Positions 15,037 to 24,028 of a DNA stretch of 64,000 nt are shown here, in pieces (the first letter of the stretch is position 1; every line of letters begins with the position of its first letter). Position numbers and translations under genes: made by a program. The notes under the pieces were generated by a model, which had not been told where the DNA came from, did no database searches, and was given only the letters and a program-made list of their open reading frames with translations. Source of the DNA: Flavobacterium fluviale (lineage in GTDB: Bacteria; Bacteroidota; Bacteroidia; Flavobacteriales; Flavobacteriaceae); assembly GCF_003312915.1 (NCBI RefSeq), contig NZ_CP030261.1, positions 2,604,001-2,668,000 of the forward strand, given 5' to 3'.

Positions 15037-17670
15037 TTAAAAATTAAATCCAAGTCTTGCATAGTAATATGCCCCGCTGAATCCCATTTGTACAGCATCC
15101 CAATAACCACCGGCTTCTGTGTTTCCTTGTTCATCTTGTTTTGTTGGATAAACATTAAATAAGTTATTGCTTCCAAGGGTTAATTTCAAACTTTTAGTGA
15201 ATTGATATCCAACAGTTAAATCCGTAATTAATCTCGGATTGTATACATCGTCTTCGTCTGCGTAATCTACTAAAACGACTTTACTGAAACGTGTAAAAGC
15301 CAATCCAGCATCAAATTTATTTTTAGCATATGTAAGATTTAATCCGAATTTATTATCTGGAGCAGAAGCTAATAAAAAGGCTTTTTCGCGTTTTCCAAAG
15401 AAAGTTGCTTCGTCTAAAGCGCCATTTTTAACCTTGTCAATTTTCATGTCATTAATGTTTCCAACTAATGTTGCGCCAAACTGTCCAAAGTCAAATTGTT
15501 TCTTCCAAGAAAAAACGATATCCAAACCATGAGTGCTTGTGTCTACACCATTAGCGAAAAATTGTGCCTCAGAAACACCAAGGTTTAATGCACTTGCGTC
15601 AAAATATCCCGTAAGAACAATACGATCTTTTACTTGAATATAATAGCCATCGATTGTTGCAGTAAAATCTCCAAACGAACCTGTAAATCCTAATGAAGCA
15701 TTTACTGCTTTTTCTTCGTTCAATTTATTAATTCCAAAAGCTCTTGTAACAGGACTGTCATTTGGAGCCAGTAAAACTTCAGTTGCCCCGCTGGCATTAA
15801 AATTAGTGAAACGTAAATTATAGTAAATCTGAGCTAAAGACGGTGCACGGAATCCAGTACTAACAGATCCTCTGGCATTAATATGATCTGTAATTTTAAG
15901 TCTTGAAGCCAATTTTCCGTTTACAGTACTTCCAAAGTCACTATAATTTTCAAAACGAACGGCACCGCTGAACATTAAAGCTTCTGTAACATCCAATTCT
16001 GCATCTGCATAAAGAGAAAAGTTTGTACGATCTTTATTCACTTCATTTGCCGGACTGTAGCCAGGAAAACCTTGTGAACTTCCTGGTCTTGGTTCTCCAG
16101 AGATTGGGTCAATTGGGGCACTTTGTGTAGTCGGATCTGTTATAGGCTGTCCGTTGGTGTCATAAGTAGTATAAGAACCTTCTTCACCTGCAAAAATCTC
16201 GAATTTTTCAACTCTAAATTCTGTTCCAAAAGCAATATTTAAGCCGCTTAAAACATCGCCGTAATTTTTTGAAATGTCAAAATTGGTTGTGTTTTGAAGT
16301 AAACTGTGTCCACCTGCATCAAATTGGAGCGGCGAATTTTCTTCAAGAGAAGCATTGATCGTTCCTTTTATTTCATATTGAAATTTATTCTTACCAAAAG
16401 TATTGCTTAAGTCAAATTTCCAGCCGCCAGAAGTTTCAGTTCTAATTCCTGCTGCGACAGAATTATCATTAATTTTAGAAGTAATTCGCGGAGTGTAACC
16501 GCCTGGGTAAACAGATTCTACAACTCTTTCTCCGTCATTTCTGGTAAAAGCGTACGCGTCAGTATCTCTAAAGTTACTTCCTCCAAAAGCATAAAACTCA
16601 GTTTTATCAGAAATCGGAATAGCAAGATTTGCAAACAAATTTACTCCCTGCATTTCAGCATCACCAAAACCTTTTCTAAAATCGTACGCAGGTCTTAATG
16701 TTTTGTTTTTGTTTAAAAATTCACCAGTTACGTTTACATAACCCCCTTTGCTTCCAATTGCTGTTCCGTAATTTGCCGCAACTCTTACAGAGCCTCCGTC
16801 AAAATCCTGATCTTTTCCGTATGAATTCCCGTTTCCGTTTTTGTCCAATCGATAACCTTCGGTATTTGGCGTTCCCGGCAGGAAATCACCTTTTGCATTT
16901 GTGTTAAAAACGCCATAAGTAATAGAACCTGTAAGTTCATTTACATTATCATTAGTAACAATGTTAATAACTCCGGCAATCGCATCAGAACCATATTGCG
17001 CAGATGCTCCATCGCGCAGAATCTCAATTCTTTTTATAGACGATGCAGGAATTGCATTTAAATCGGTTCCTGTATTGCCTCGGCCGCGTGTTCCAAATAA
17101 ATTAATTAATGAAGATTGATGTCTTCTTTTTCCATTAATCAAAACCAAAGTCTGATCAGGCCCCATACCTCTTAAAGAAGCAGGATCAACGTGGTCGGCA
17201 CCATCAGAACCAGATTGTTTATTGGCATTAAATGATGGCGCTACATATTGTAATAACTGGTTGATTTCGATTTTTCCACTTTGTGTCGTAACGTCCTTTA
17301 CATTAATTACATCAATTGGAACAGCTGAATTTACAACGGTTCTTTTTGCGTTTCTAGATCCCACAACCACGACATCATTTAAAACCTGGCCATCACTTTC
17401 ACCTAAAACTACGTCTATCTTGTCGCCAGAAGCTGTTTTTTCCACAGTTGAAAATCCTACATAACTAAAAACTAATGTTGCACCTTCCTTTACATTTATT
17501 CTAAAACTACCTTCAAAATCAGTAGAAACTCCATTTGATGTTCCTTTTTCAACAATATTTACGCCTGGAAGCGGTGCGCCAGTTTTGTCTTTTACAACAC
17601 CCGAGACCTCTTTTTGCGCAAAGAGGAAAGCTGAATTCAGCAGAAATAAAAATAATGCAATCTTTTTCAT
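15037..17670 (-). CDS. TonB-dependent outer-membrane receptor
   Basis: An 877-residue outer-membrane active-transport receptor driven by TonB. Layout: signal peptide about 1-18 (FLFAQ), carboxypeptidase-like regulatory domain about 20-100 (GVVKDKTGAPLPGVNIVEKG), plug domain about 115-240 containing RIEILRDGASAQYGSDAIAGV, then a 22-strand-type barrel ending in the terminal aromatic YYARLGFNF. No SusD partner, siderophore gene or sensor is adjacent, so the substrate cannot be named; iron complexes or a cofactor are as possible as sugars. It sits alone on the minus strand between a repeat-filled gap and ychF. The regulatory domain is typical of Bacteroidota receptors. Confidence 0.93.
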   Translation of the reverse strand: MKKIALFLFLLNSAFLFAQKEVSGVVKDKTGAPLPGVNIVEKGTSNGVSTDFEGSFRINVKEGATLVFSYVGFSTVEKTASGDKIDVVLGESDGQVLNDVVVVGSRNAKRTVVNSAVPIDVINVKDVTTQSGKIEINQLLQYVAPSFNANKQSGSDGADHVDPASLRGMGPDQTLVLINGKRRHQSSLINLFGTRGRGNTGTDLNAIPASSIKRIEILRDGASAQYGSDAIAGVINIVTNDNVNELTGSITYGVFNTNAKGDFLPGTPNTEGYRLDKNGNGNSYGKDQDFDGGSVRVAANYGTAIGSKGGYVNVTGEFLNKNKTLRPAYDFRKGFGDAEMQGVNLFANLAIPISDKTEFYAFGGSNFRDTDAYAFTRNDGERVVESVYPGGYTPRITSKINDNSVAAGIRTETSGGWKFDLSNTFGKNKFQYEIKGTINASLEENSPLQFDAGGHSLLQNTTNFDISKNYGDVLSGLNIAFGTEFRVEKFEIFAGEEGSYTTYDTNGQPITDPTTQSAPIDPISGEPRPGSSQGFPGYSPANEVNKDRTNFSLYADAELDVTEALMFSGAVRFENYSDFGSTVNGKLASRLKITDHINARGSVSTGFRAPSLAQIYYNLRFTNFNASGATEVLLAPNDSPVTRAFGINKLNEEKAVNASLGFTGSFGDFTATIDGYYIQVKDRIVLTGYFDASALNLGVSEAQFFANGVDTSTHGLDIVFSWKKQFDFGQFGATLVGNINDMKIDKVKNGALDEATFFGKREKAFLLASAPDNKFGLNLTYAKNKFDAGLAFTRFSKVVLVDYADEDDVYNPRLITDLTVGYQFTKSLKLTLGSNNLFNVYPTKQDEQGNTEAGGYWDAVQMGFSGAYYYARLGFNF

Positions 17671-17928
17671 GGTAAATGGTTTTTTTTGATTTGTTTTTTA
17701 TTGATTAGTTTTATAAAAGTAATGTATTTTAACAAAATCTTAATGAAATGTTTAAAAATTTTAAAGAATGACTTTAAAATTATATTAATGAACAATTTTA
17801 CTTCGCGCAAGAGCTATTAAATCTTATATTTGCAAAATTTTAAAGCCAAAAAATATCATTTTGGCAGAAACAGTAAATCATAATACATTAAATTACAACG
17901 TTTAGTGTAAAGTAATAGAAACAAACAG
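17671..17928. other. Divergent control region between the TonB receptor and ychF genes
   Basis: The two genes start back to back across about 258 AT-rich bases, so promoters for both must lie here. Only the ychF -7 element is convincing. I see no riboswitch or small gene. Confidence 0.5.
17825..17832 (+). promoter_or_regulatory. Candidate -7 element for ychF
   Basis: TATATTTG matches TAnnTTTG and is followed by GCAAAA, about 97 bases upstream of the ychF ATG. No -33 TTG lies at the right distance. Confidence 0.4.
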
Positions 17929-19023
17929 ATGAAAGCAGGAATTGTAGGATTACCAAATGTTGGAAAATCAACATTATTTAATTGTTTATCTAATGCAAAA
18001 GCGCAAAGTGCCAACTTTCCGTTTTGTACAATCGAACCTAATATTGGTGTTGTAAACGTTCCAGATCCAAGAATCAACAAATTGGAAGAATTGGTTAAAC
18101 CAGAGCGCGTTCAAATGGCAACTGTAGATATTGTAGATATTGCAGGTTTAGTAAAAGGAGCAAGTAAAGGTGAAGGTCTTGGAAACCAATTCTTAGGAAA
18201 CATTAGAGAGTGTAATGCTATTATTCACGTTTTACGTTGTTTTGACAATGATAATATTGTTCACGTTGACGGAAATGTAAACCCAATTCGCGACAAAGAA
18301 ACTATAGATATTGAGTTACAGCTAAAAGATTTAGAAACTGTTGAAAAACGTTTGGAAAAAGTAAATCGTGCTGCTAAAACAGGAAATAAAGAAGCTCAGA
18401 CTGAAAAAGCACTTTTAGACAGAATCAGAGAAGCATTATTACAGGCTAAATCGGCTCGTACAATTACTCCTCAAAGTAATGACGAAGAAGTTTTAATGGA
18501 ATCTTTTCAGTTAATTACTGCAAAACCAGTTTTATATGTTTGTAATGTTGATGAAAATTCTGCAGTAAACGGAAACAAATATGTAGATCAAGTTCGTGAG
18601 TTAGTAAAAGACGAAGAAGCTGAAGTAATTGTACTTTCAGTAGGAGCAGAGGCTGATATCACTGAATTAGAAAGCTATGAAGAGCGTCAGGTTTTCCTTG
18701 AAGATATGGGATTACAAGAGCCTGGAGCTTCTGTTTTAATTCGTGCGGCTTACAAATTGCTAAAACAACAAACTTATTTTACAGCAGGTGTAAAAGAAGT
18801 TCGTGCCTGGACAATCAATATTGGAGCTACAGCGCCTCAAGCAGCTGGAGTTATCCATACCGATTTCGAAAAAGGTTTCATTCGTGCTGAAGTTATTTCA
18901 TACGATGATTACGTACAATATGGTTCTGAAGCAAAAGCAAAAGAAGCTGGAAAATTCAAAGTGGAAGGAAAAGAATATGTTGTTAAAGACGGTGATGTAA
19001 TGCACTTCCGTTTCAACGTTTAA
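17929..19023 (+). CDS. ychF: Redox-regulated ribosome-associated ATPase YchF
   Basis: Obg-family P-loop protein (bacterial OLA1) that prefers ATP to GTP and is linked to translation and oxidative-stress response. It has the usual length of 364 residues. Seen: G1 GLPNVGKSTLFN at residues 7-18, G3 DIAGLVKGASKGEGLGNQFL, and YVCNVDENS where other GTPases have NKxD. This replacement is the known basis for ATP specificity. A TGS domain fills the C-terminus (HTDFEKGFIRAEVI). It is monocistronic with a strong terminator. Confidence 0.97.
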   Translation: MKAGIVGLPNVGKSTLFNCLSNAKAQSANFPFCTIEPNIGVVNVPDPRINKLEELVKPERVQMATVDIVDIAGLVKGASKGEGLGNQFLGNIRECNAIIHVLRCFDNDNIVHVDGNVNPIRDKETIDIELQLKDLETVEKRLEKVNRAAKTGNKEAQTEKALLDRIREALLQAKSARTITPQSNDEEVLMESFQLITAKPVLYVCNVDENSAVNGNKYVDQVRELVKDEEAEVIVLSVGAEADITELESYEERQVFLEDMGLQEPGASVLIRAAYKLLKQQTYFTAGVKEVRAWTINIGATAPQAAGVIHTDFEKGFIRAEVISYDDYVQYGSEAKAKEAGKFKVEGKEYVVKDGDVMHFRFNV

Positions 19024-19070
19024 TTTTTTTTTTAGATAAAATAGAAGAAAGAAACAAGAAAATAGATTAA

Positions 19071-19101
19071 AACTGCTGGAGAGATTCAGCAGTTTTTTTT
19101 A
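19071..19101 (+). terminator. Terminator after ychF
   Basis: AACTGCTG and CAGCAGTT form the stem around an 8-base loop, followed by eight T residues. Confidence 0.9.
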
Positions 19102-19139
19102 TGTTAAAAAGGTGATTTATTTAAATTTTTCAAGTATAG

Positions 19140-19247
19140 TTTGTCATTTCGACTGAAAGGAGAAATCACATTAGAAACTCGACAATGATTGGCGATCTCC
19201 TTTGTGGATTTACGTGTGTGATTTCTCCTTTCAGTCGAAATGACAAA
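19140..19247. repeat. Long inverted repeat element, 31-base arms
   Basis: The arms 19140-19170 and 19217-19247 are perfect reverse complements: TTTGTCATTTCGACTGAAAG at the outer end, and the arms continue to GAAATCACA. The 46-base loop has no gene. It fills most of the roughly 320-base gap between ychF and the TIGR02117 gene. Its form is that of a palindromic dispersed element, not a simple terminator. Confidence 0.9.
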
Positions 19248-19341
19248 AAACTATTTGGTATTTTCAGGAAGCAAAATTTTTGGCTCAAAAATTGGTTACA
19301 GAAAAAATAACCAATTACTAATTTAAAATCAATTAATCAAA

Positions 19342-20019
19342 ATGCTAAAAAAAACCTTCAAATTTCTGGGCTGGACACTTTTCGGAATCTTCAGTTTTCT
19401 TGCTCTTTATGTGGTTTCAGTTTATTTTATCTCTAAAATCACAGTCAATTCAGATGTTGCAAAAGTTGAGGAGCAAACCGCTATTCCCATTTATATACTT
19501 TCAAACGGCGTTCATACCGATATTGTCGTTCCGATAAAAAATGAAATTAAAGATTGGCGAAACGAAATTCAATTCAGTCAAACCCAATCTAAAGATTCAT
19601 TAATGAATTTTATCGCTTTTGGTTGGGGTGACAAAGGTTTTTATTTAGATACACCAGAATGGTCAGATTTAAAAGCCAGCACAGCTTTAAAAGCAGCTTT
19701 GGGAGTAAGTTCGTCAGCTATGCACACTACATTTTTTAAACAATTAAAAGAGGGAGAAGATTGTAAACGTATTCTAGTTTCAAAAGAAAATTATCAAAGT
19801 CTGGTTAATTATATTTCAGATAGTTTCAGTGATCCAATTCACCCACAATGGATTGAAGGTCACAGCTACGGAAAAAAAGATGCTTTTTATGAAGCAAAAG
19901 GAAGTTACAGTCTTTTTTATACTTGCAATACTTGGGCAAATTCTGCTTTGAAAGCCGCCAATCAAAAAGCAAGTTTATGGACGGTTTATGATAAAGGGAT
20001 TTTTTGCCATTATCAATAA
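19342..20019 (+). CDS. TIGR02117 family (DUF2459) protein
   Basis: A 225-residue protein with one N-terminal membrane helix (about 9-31), the rest probably periplasmic. It carries the TIGR02117 hallmarks YILSNGVHTDIVVP, FIAFGWGDKGFYLDTPEW and the C-terminal YTCNTWANSALKAA. The conserved histidine and cysteine suggest a papain-like or NlpC-like hydrolase fold, but no activity is established. It was named for proteins seen near polyhydroxyalkanoate genes in other bacteria; no such genes lie here. It starts the plus-strand run of independent housekeeping genes up to pncB. Confidence 0.85.
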   Translation: MLKKTFKFLGWTLFGIFSFLALYVVSVYFISKITVNSDVAKVEEQTAIPIYILSNGVHTDIVVPIKNEIKDWRNEIQFSQTQSKDSLMNFIAFGWGDKGFYLDTPEWSDLKASTALKAALGVSSSAMHTTFFKQLKEGEDCKRILVSKENYQSLVNYISDSFSDPIHPQWIEGHSYGKKDAFYEAKGSYSLFYTCNTWANSALKAANQKASLWTVYDKGIFCHYQ

Positions 20020-20116
20020 ATATTCGTATAAACATTTTGCTTTTTATTTTCAAACTAACATGGAAAAAATATAAGATTCTTCTAAAAAACGAGAATTTAT
20101 GATTTTGATTAATGCG

Positions 20117-20124
20117 TAAATTTG
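20117..20124 (+). promoter_or_regulatory. Candidate -7 element for the YihY-family gene
   Basis: TAAATTTG matches TAnnTTTG and lies 23 bases before the ATG at 20148. It falls inside a longer open frame that would begin at 20112, which argues that the downstream ATG is the real start. Confidence 0.45.
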
Positions 20125-20147
20125 AGAGTATCTCAAAAAATCAGCAA

Positions 20148-21068
20148 ATGAAAATCAAAAATATATTCTCCAAGTCATGGTTTCTATTGAAAAACACCTT
20201 TTTAGAATTCAACGATGACAATGCTATCAAGCTAAGTGCCGCTTTATCTTATTATACCATATTTGCATTGCCTCCTTTGTTGATTATCATCATTACTATT
20301 TGTGGTTTTTTCTTTGGAGAAGATGCGGTGACTGGTCAATTATATGGACAAATAAATGGCATGGTTGGTAATAGTGCAGCGGGTCAAATTCAGGAAGCGA
20401 TAAAAAATGTTCAATTATCTGGTGATAATATGTTTGCAACCATTTTCGGAATTGTGATGTTGTTGATAGGAGCCTCGGGGGTTTTTGCCGAAATACAAAG
20501 TTCTATTAATTTTATTTGGGGATTACGCGCCAAGCCAGATAAAGGAGTTAAGAAGTTTATTCAGAATCGATTAATGTCTTTTTCGATGATCGCATCAGTA
20601 GGTTTTTTAATGCTGGTGAGTCTTTTGGTCAATACAACTTTAGATTTAGTGAGCTCGCGCTTAAAAATATATTTTCCAGAGAGTACGGTTTACTTGTTTT
20701 ATGTGGTAAATGTTGTAATTGTACTGGCGAGTATTACTCTTCTTTTTGCCATAATTTTTAGAACTCTTCCAGACGGAAAAATAAGATGGAAAGATGCCTT
20801 TATAGGTTCTGGAGTTACAGCAGTGCTTTTTATGATTGGTAAATTTGCTATCGGTTTTTATTTAGGAAGTTCTACAGTAGCCTCTGTTTACGGTGCTGCG
20901 GGATCTGTCATAATAATTCTGGTTTGGGTTTATTATTCGGCAATTATTCTGTATTTTGGAGCAGAATTTACCAAAGTATACGCAAAATCGTACGGCGGAA
21001 AAATTTATCCTAACGAATATTCAGTTGAGATTCAAAAAGAGATTTACGAGATTGATAATAATGCATAG
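20148..21068 (+). CDS. YihY/BrkB family inner-membrane protein
   Basis: A 306-residue protein with about six transmembrane segments, the YihY/virulence factor BrkB family, sometimes mislabelled ribonuclease BN. Seen: KLSAALSYYTIFALPPLLII, the glycine-rich segment of residues around GASGVFAEIQ, IWGLRAKP, and the late FYLGSSTVASVYGAAGS. The biochemical role is not firmly known; proposals include transport and membrane integrity. I used the ATG at 20148, giving MKIKNIFSKSWF, because the extra 12 residues from 20112 overlap a promoter-like motif. The gene stands alone with its own upstream signal. Confidence 0.87.
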   Translation: MKIKNIFSKSWFLLKNTFLEFNDDNAIKLSAALSYYTIFALPPLLIIIITICGFFFGEDAVTGQLYGQINGMVGNSAAGQIQEAIKNVQLSGDNMFATIFGIVMLLIGASGVFAEIQSSINFIWGLRAKPDKGVKKFIQNRLMSFSMIASVGFLMLVSLLVNTTLDLVSSRLKIYFPESTVYLFYVVNVVIVLASITLLFAIIFRTLPDGKIRWKDAFIGSGVTAVLFMIGKFAIGFYLGSSTVASVYGAAGSVIIILVWVYYSAIILYFGAEFTKVYAKSYGGKIYPNEYSVEIQKEIYEIDNNA

Positions 21069-21136
21069 CCGAAAATATTAAACTTTATAATATGTGGCAA
21101 GAACTTTGTTACTAAAATAAAATAAATACCACGAAT

Positions 21137-21661
21137 ATGAAAATAATAGCCTTTGGAGGAAGTAACAGCCAGCATTCAATCAATAAACGTTTAGCAACTT
21201 ATGCATCAAGTTTATTTGAAAATGCTGAGGTTGAAGTTTTAGATTTAAATGATTTTGAAATGCCTATTTTCAGCGTTGATACTGAGAAAGAAATCGGTCA
21301 GCATGAACTTGCAAAAGCATTTCTTGACAAAATAGAAAGCGCAGATGTATTAGTGGTTTCATTGGCAGAAAACAATAACAATTACTCAACTGCATTTAAA
21401 AATATATTCGATTGGAGCTCGAGAATTAATAAAGAAGTCTTTCAGAAAAAACCAATGCTCTTAATGGCGACTTCGCCTGGAACGAGAGGCGGAGCATCTG
21501 TTTTAGAAATAGCTCGTAATGCTCTGCCAAGATATGGTGCAGAAATTAAAGCTTCATTTTCGCTTCCGGCATTTAATGCCAATTTTGATTTAGAGAAAAA
21601 TCAAATTTCTAATGCCGAATTAGACAAAGAGTTAAGAGATATTATCAAAGATTGTTTTTAA
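21137..21661 (+). CDS. NAD(P)H-dependent FMN reductase family protein
   Basis: A 174-residue flavodoxin-fold oxidoreductase that would reduce FMN, quinones or azo compounds. Seen: the phosphate-binding start IIAFGGSNSQHSINKRLATY, SLAENNNNYSTAFKNIFDWSSR (the family's usual PEYN region here replaced by AENNN), and LLMATSPGTRGGASVLE. Replacement of the PEYN motif may change substrate or flavin contacts. It ends one base before the next gene starts, so it is co-transcribed with the transglutaminase-like gene, though no functional tie is evident. Confidence 0.87.
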   Translation: MKIIAFGGSNSQHSINKRLATYASSLFENAEVEVLDLNDFEMPIFSVDTEKEIGQHELAKAFLDKIESADVLVVSLAENNNNYSTAFKNIFDWSSRINKEVFQKKPMLLMATSPGTRGGASVLEIARNALPRYGAEIKASFSLPAFNANFDLEKNQISNAELDKELRDIIKDCF

Positions 21662-21662
21662 A

Positions 21663-22643
21663 ATGAGAATACCCAAAACTGCTTTTGTATTTCTTTTTCT
21701 GCATATCTTTTTTCTAAATTTTACTTTCGCACAAAAGCTTAGTGAAGTAGATAAAATCGTTGCAAAATATCCTAAAAGCTTTAATACCACAGAAAAGTTA
21801 GCCGATAAAATCGAGAATGATTTTAATTCGGATTATGATCGTGCACGTGCTATTTACACTTGGATTGCTCTCAATATAAGATACGATTATAATGCTTATT
21901 TGAATCCGCCAAAAATGCGCGGTTTTACTTATTCGTCAGAAGCTGAAAAGCAGCGAAAAATAAAACAGATGAATGATGATTTGATTCAGAAGGCATTTAA
22001 TTCGAAAAAGGCTGTTTGTGAAGGATTTACGGCTTTGTATCAGCATTTATCTACTTTAGTGGGAATTAAATGTGAAATAGTCCGTGGAGATTCTAAAACT
22101 TCAGTTCGGGATATTGGACGAAAAACAACATCCTCCAATCATGCGTGGAATATGGTTTTGATTGATAAAAAATGGCGTTTGATTGATGTCACTTGGGGAC
22201 AAGGATATTATGACAGCAGTAAAGGCAGAATGGTAAATGATTTTGCACCTATTTATTTCGATACAGATCCCGATTATTTCTTTGCCAAACATTTTCCAGA
22301 TTCGGGTTCTTTTTTAGGAAGTAGACTAAGCAAAGAAGATTTTTTAAACGGACCTTTAATTTATAATAAAACCATTGAAGAAGATTATAAAATAAAAGCT
22401 CCAGATTTTGGAATTTTAGAGGTAAGAAGAGGAGATAAAATCGATTTTGAGATCAAAAATGTTTCAAAATCCAATCAGGTTTTTTATCTCAATAAAAAGA
22501 ATCAGGCGGTTAAAGTTCAAAATCCAAAAGAGAAACGAGGCGGTTTAGAATTTGAAATTCTGATTGATAATAATGTAGGAGATTATATCACGATTTTTGT
22601 GGATACAAATAGTATTGTGTCTTTCAAAATACTTCCAAAATAG
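21663..22643 (+). CDS. Exported transglutaminase-like protein
   Basis: A 326-residue exported protein: signal peptide about 1-23 (FTFAQ) and a transglutaminase-like domain at about 50-190. The catalytic triad can be placed: cysteine in KKAVCEGFTALYQ, histidine in SSNHAWNMVLI, aspartate in WRLIDVTWGQG. Proteins of this type act as cysteine peptidases or crosslinking-type enzymes in the periplasm. The C-terminal 100 residues form a beta-rich domain. A single base separates it from the FMN reductase gene, so the two are coupled. Substrate is unknown. Confidence 0.85.
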   Translation: MRIPKTAFVFLFLHIFFLNFTFAQKLSEVDKIVAKYPKSFNTTEKLADKIENDFNSDYDRARAIYTWIALNIRYDYNAYLNPPKMRGFTYSSEAEKQRKIKQMNDDLIQKAFNSKKAVCEGFTALYQHLSTLVGIKCEIVRGDSKTSVRDIGRKTTSSNHAWNMVLIDKKWRLIDVTWGQGYYDSSKGRMVNDFAPIYFDTDPDYFFAKHFPDSGSFLGSRLSKEDFLNGPLIYNKTIEEDYKIKAPDFGILEVRRGDKIDFEIKNVSKSNQVFYLNKKNQAVKVQNPKEKRGGLEFEILIDNNVGDYITIFVDTNSIVSFKILPK

Positions 22644-22689
22644 ATTTAATTGCCGTATCTTAGCCAGTAATGATTCGAATTATAAAGCT

Positions 22690-23865
22690 ATGGAAACAAC
22701 TTTCCTGAAATCTATTTTAGACAATGATTTCTACAAATTTACAATGCAGCATGCTGTAATAAAGCTTTTTCCAAAGGCAAAAGTTCGTTACGGATTTATA
22801 AATAGGGGAAAGCATATTTTTCCAGCCGGTTTTGCAGATTTACTTCGCAGTTCTGTAGATGCAATGGCAGATCTTCGGTTAACGAAAGAAGAAAAAAGTT
22901 ATCTAGCGCATTACTGCCCTTATCTTGATCCCACTTATTTAGATTTTCTACAAGGATATAGTTTTGATCCGTCTGAAGTTCATATTACTCAGGAGGGGTC
23001 AGAAATAAAAGTTACTGTTGAAGGATTTTGGTACCGGACCATTTTGTGGGAAGTGCCTTTGATGGCTCTAATCTCAGAACTTTTTTATAAGTCAAATCAT
23101 TTAATTCGATTGAATGATGAAGCGATAAAAGATTTAACGAAAGAGAAAATTGACAATTACAATAAATTAGGAGTTTCGGTTTTAGAATTCGGCACAAGAC
23201 GCCGTCATTCTTATGATGTGCATGATTTAATAAACGAAACTTTAAAAACATACGGTGGACAAAGTTTTATTGGCACCAGTAATGTGCATTTTGCAATGGT
23301 CAATAACCGAAGACCTTTGGGCACGCACGCCCATGAATGGTTTATGTTTCATGCCGCGCAATATGGTTTTAAAATGGCCAATTCTATAAGTTTGGAACAT
23401 TGGACGCAAGTTTATGGCGGTGATCTCGGAATTGCCTTAACAGATACTTACACGACAGAGATATTTTTCAATCAATTTGATAAAAAATATTCCAAGCTTT
23501 TTGACGGTGTTCGACACGACAGCGGCGATCCAATCGAATTTGCCCAAAAAGTGATTTCGCATTACGTTAAAATGGGAATTGATCCCAAATCAAAAGCTAT
23601 TGTTTTTTCAGATTCATTAAATTACGATAAGGTAAAAAAGATTGTCGATTTCTGTCAGGACAAAATCAAAATGTCATTTGGAATTGGAACAAATTTCACG
23701 AATGATGTTGGTCTTCCTGCCATGAATATGGTTATTAAATTAACCGATACAAAACCGGATAATACACATTGGCAGGGCGTAGTAAAGCTTTCTGATGAAA
23801 AAAATAAAAATACAGGAACTCCAGAAATGATTGCTTTGGCAAAACAAGTACTCGGAATCAAATAG
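22690..23865 (+). CDS. pncB: Nicotinate phosphoribosyltransferase
   Basis: Makes nicotinate mononucleotide from nicotinate and PRPP with ATP, the entry point of the NAD salvage pathway. It is 391 residues, as expected for the family. Seen: the start TTFLKSILDNDFYKFTMQHA, FGTRRRHSYDVHD, GTSNVHFA, the histidine phosphorylation region GTHAHEWFMFHAAQYG, and GVRHDSGDP for PRPP. The frame is open back to 22597, but METTFLKSIL at 22690 is the family start and leaves a 46-base gap after the preceding gene. It is well conserved, with no oddities. Confidence 0.97.
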   Translation: METTFLKSILDNDFYKFTMQHAVIKLFPKAKVRYGFINRGKHIFPAGFADLLRSSVDAMADLRLTKEEKSYLAHYCPYLDPTYLDFLQGYSFDPSEVHITQEGSEIKVTVEGFWYRTILWEVPLMALISELFYKSNHLIRLNDEAIKDLTKEKIDNYNKLGVSVLEFGTRRRHSYDVHDLINETLKTYGGQSFIGTSNVHFAMVNNRRPLGTHAHEWFMFHAAQYGFKMANSISLEHWTQVYGGDLGIALTDTYTTEIFFNQFDKKYSKLFDGVRHDSGDPIEFAQKVISHYVKMGIDPKSKAIVFSDSLNYDKVKKIVDFCQDKIKMSFGIGTNFTNDVGLPAMNMVIKLTDTKPDNTHWQGVVKLSDEKNKNTGTPEMIALAKQVLGIK

Positions 23866-24028
23866 TATTTTTGCTGAAAATGCAGTTTTTTTGATAATTT
23901 TAGCGTCCGTTTTATTTTAAAATCAATTTAAATAGATTTTTAAACTGTTATTATTCATAACAAAAAAAAAAATACGCTTTCATTTTTTACCGATAAATGG
24001 TACATTAGCCAAAAATCCAATTCACCTT

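Noticed and set aside
17671..17928. Riboswitch upstream of the TonB receptor
   Set aside because: No cobalamin box or other conserved riboswitch element could be found in the divergent region.
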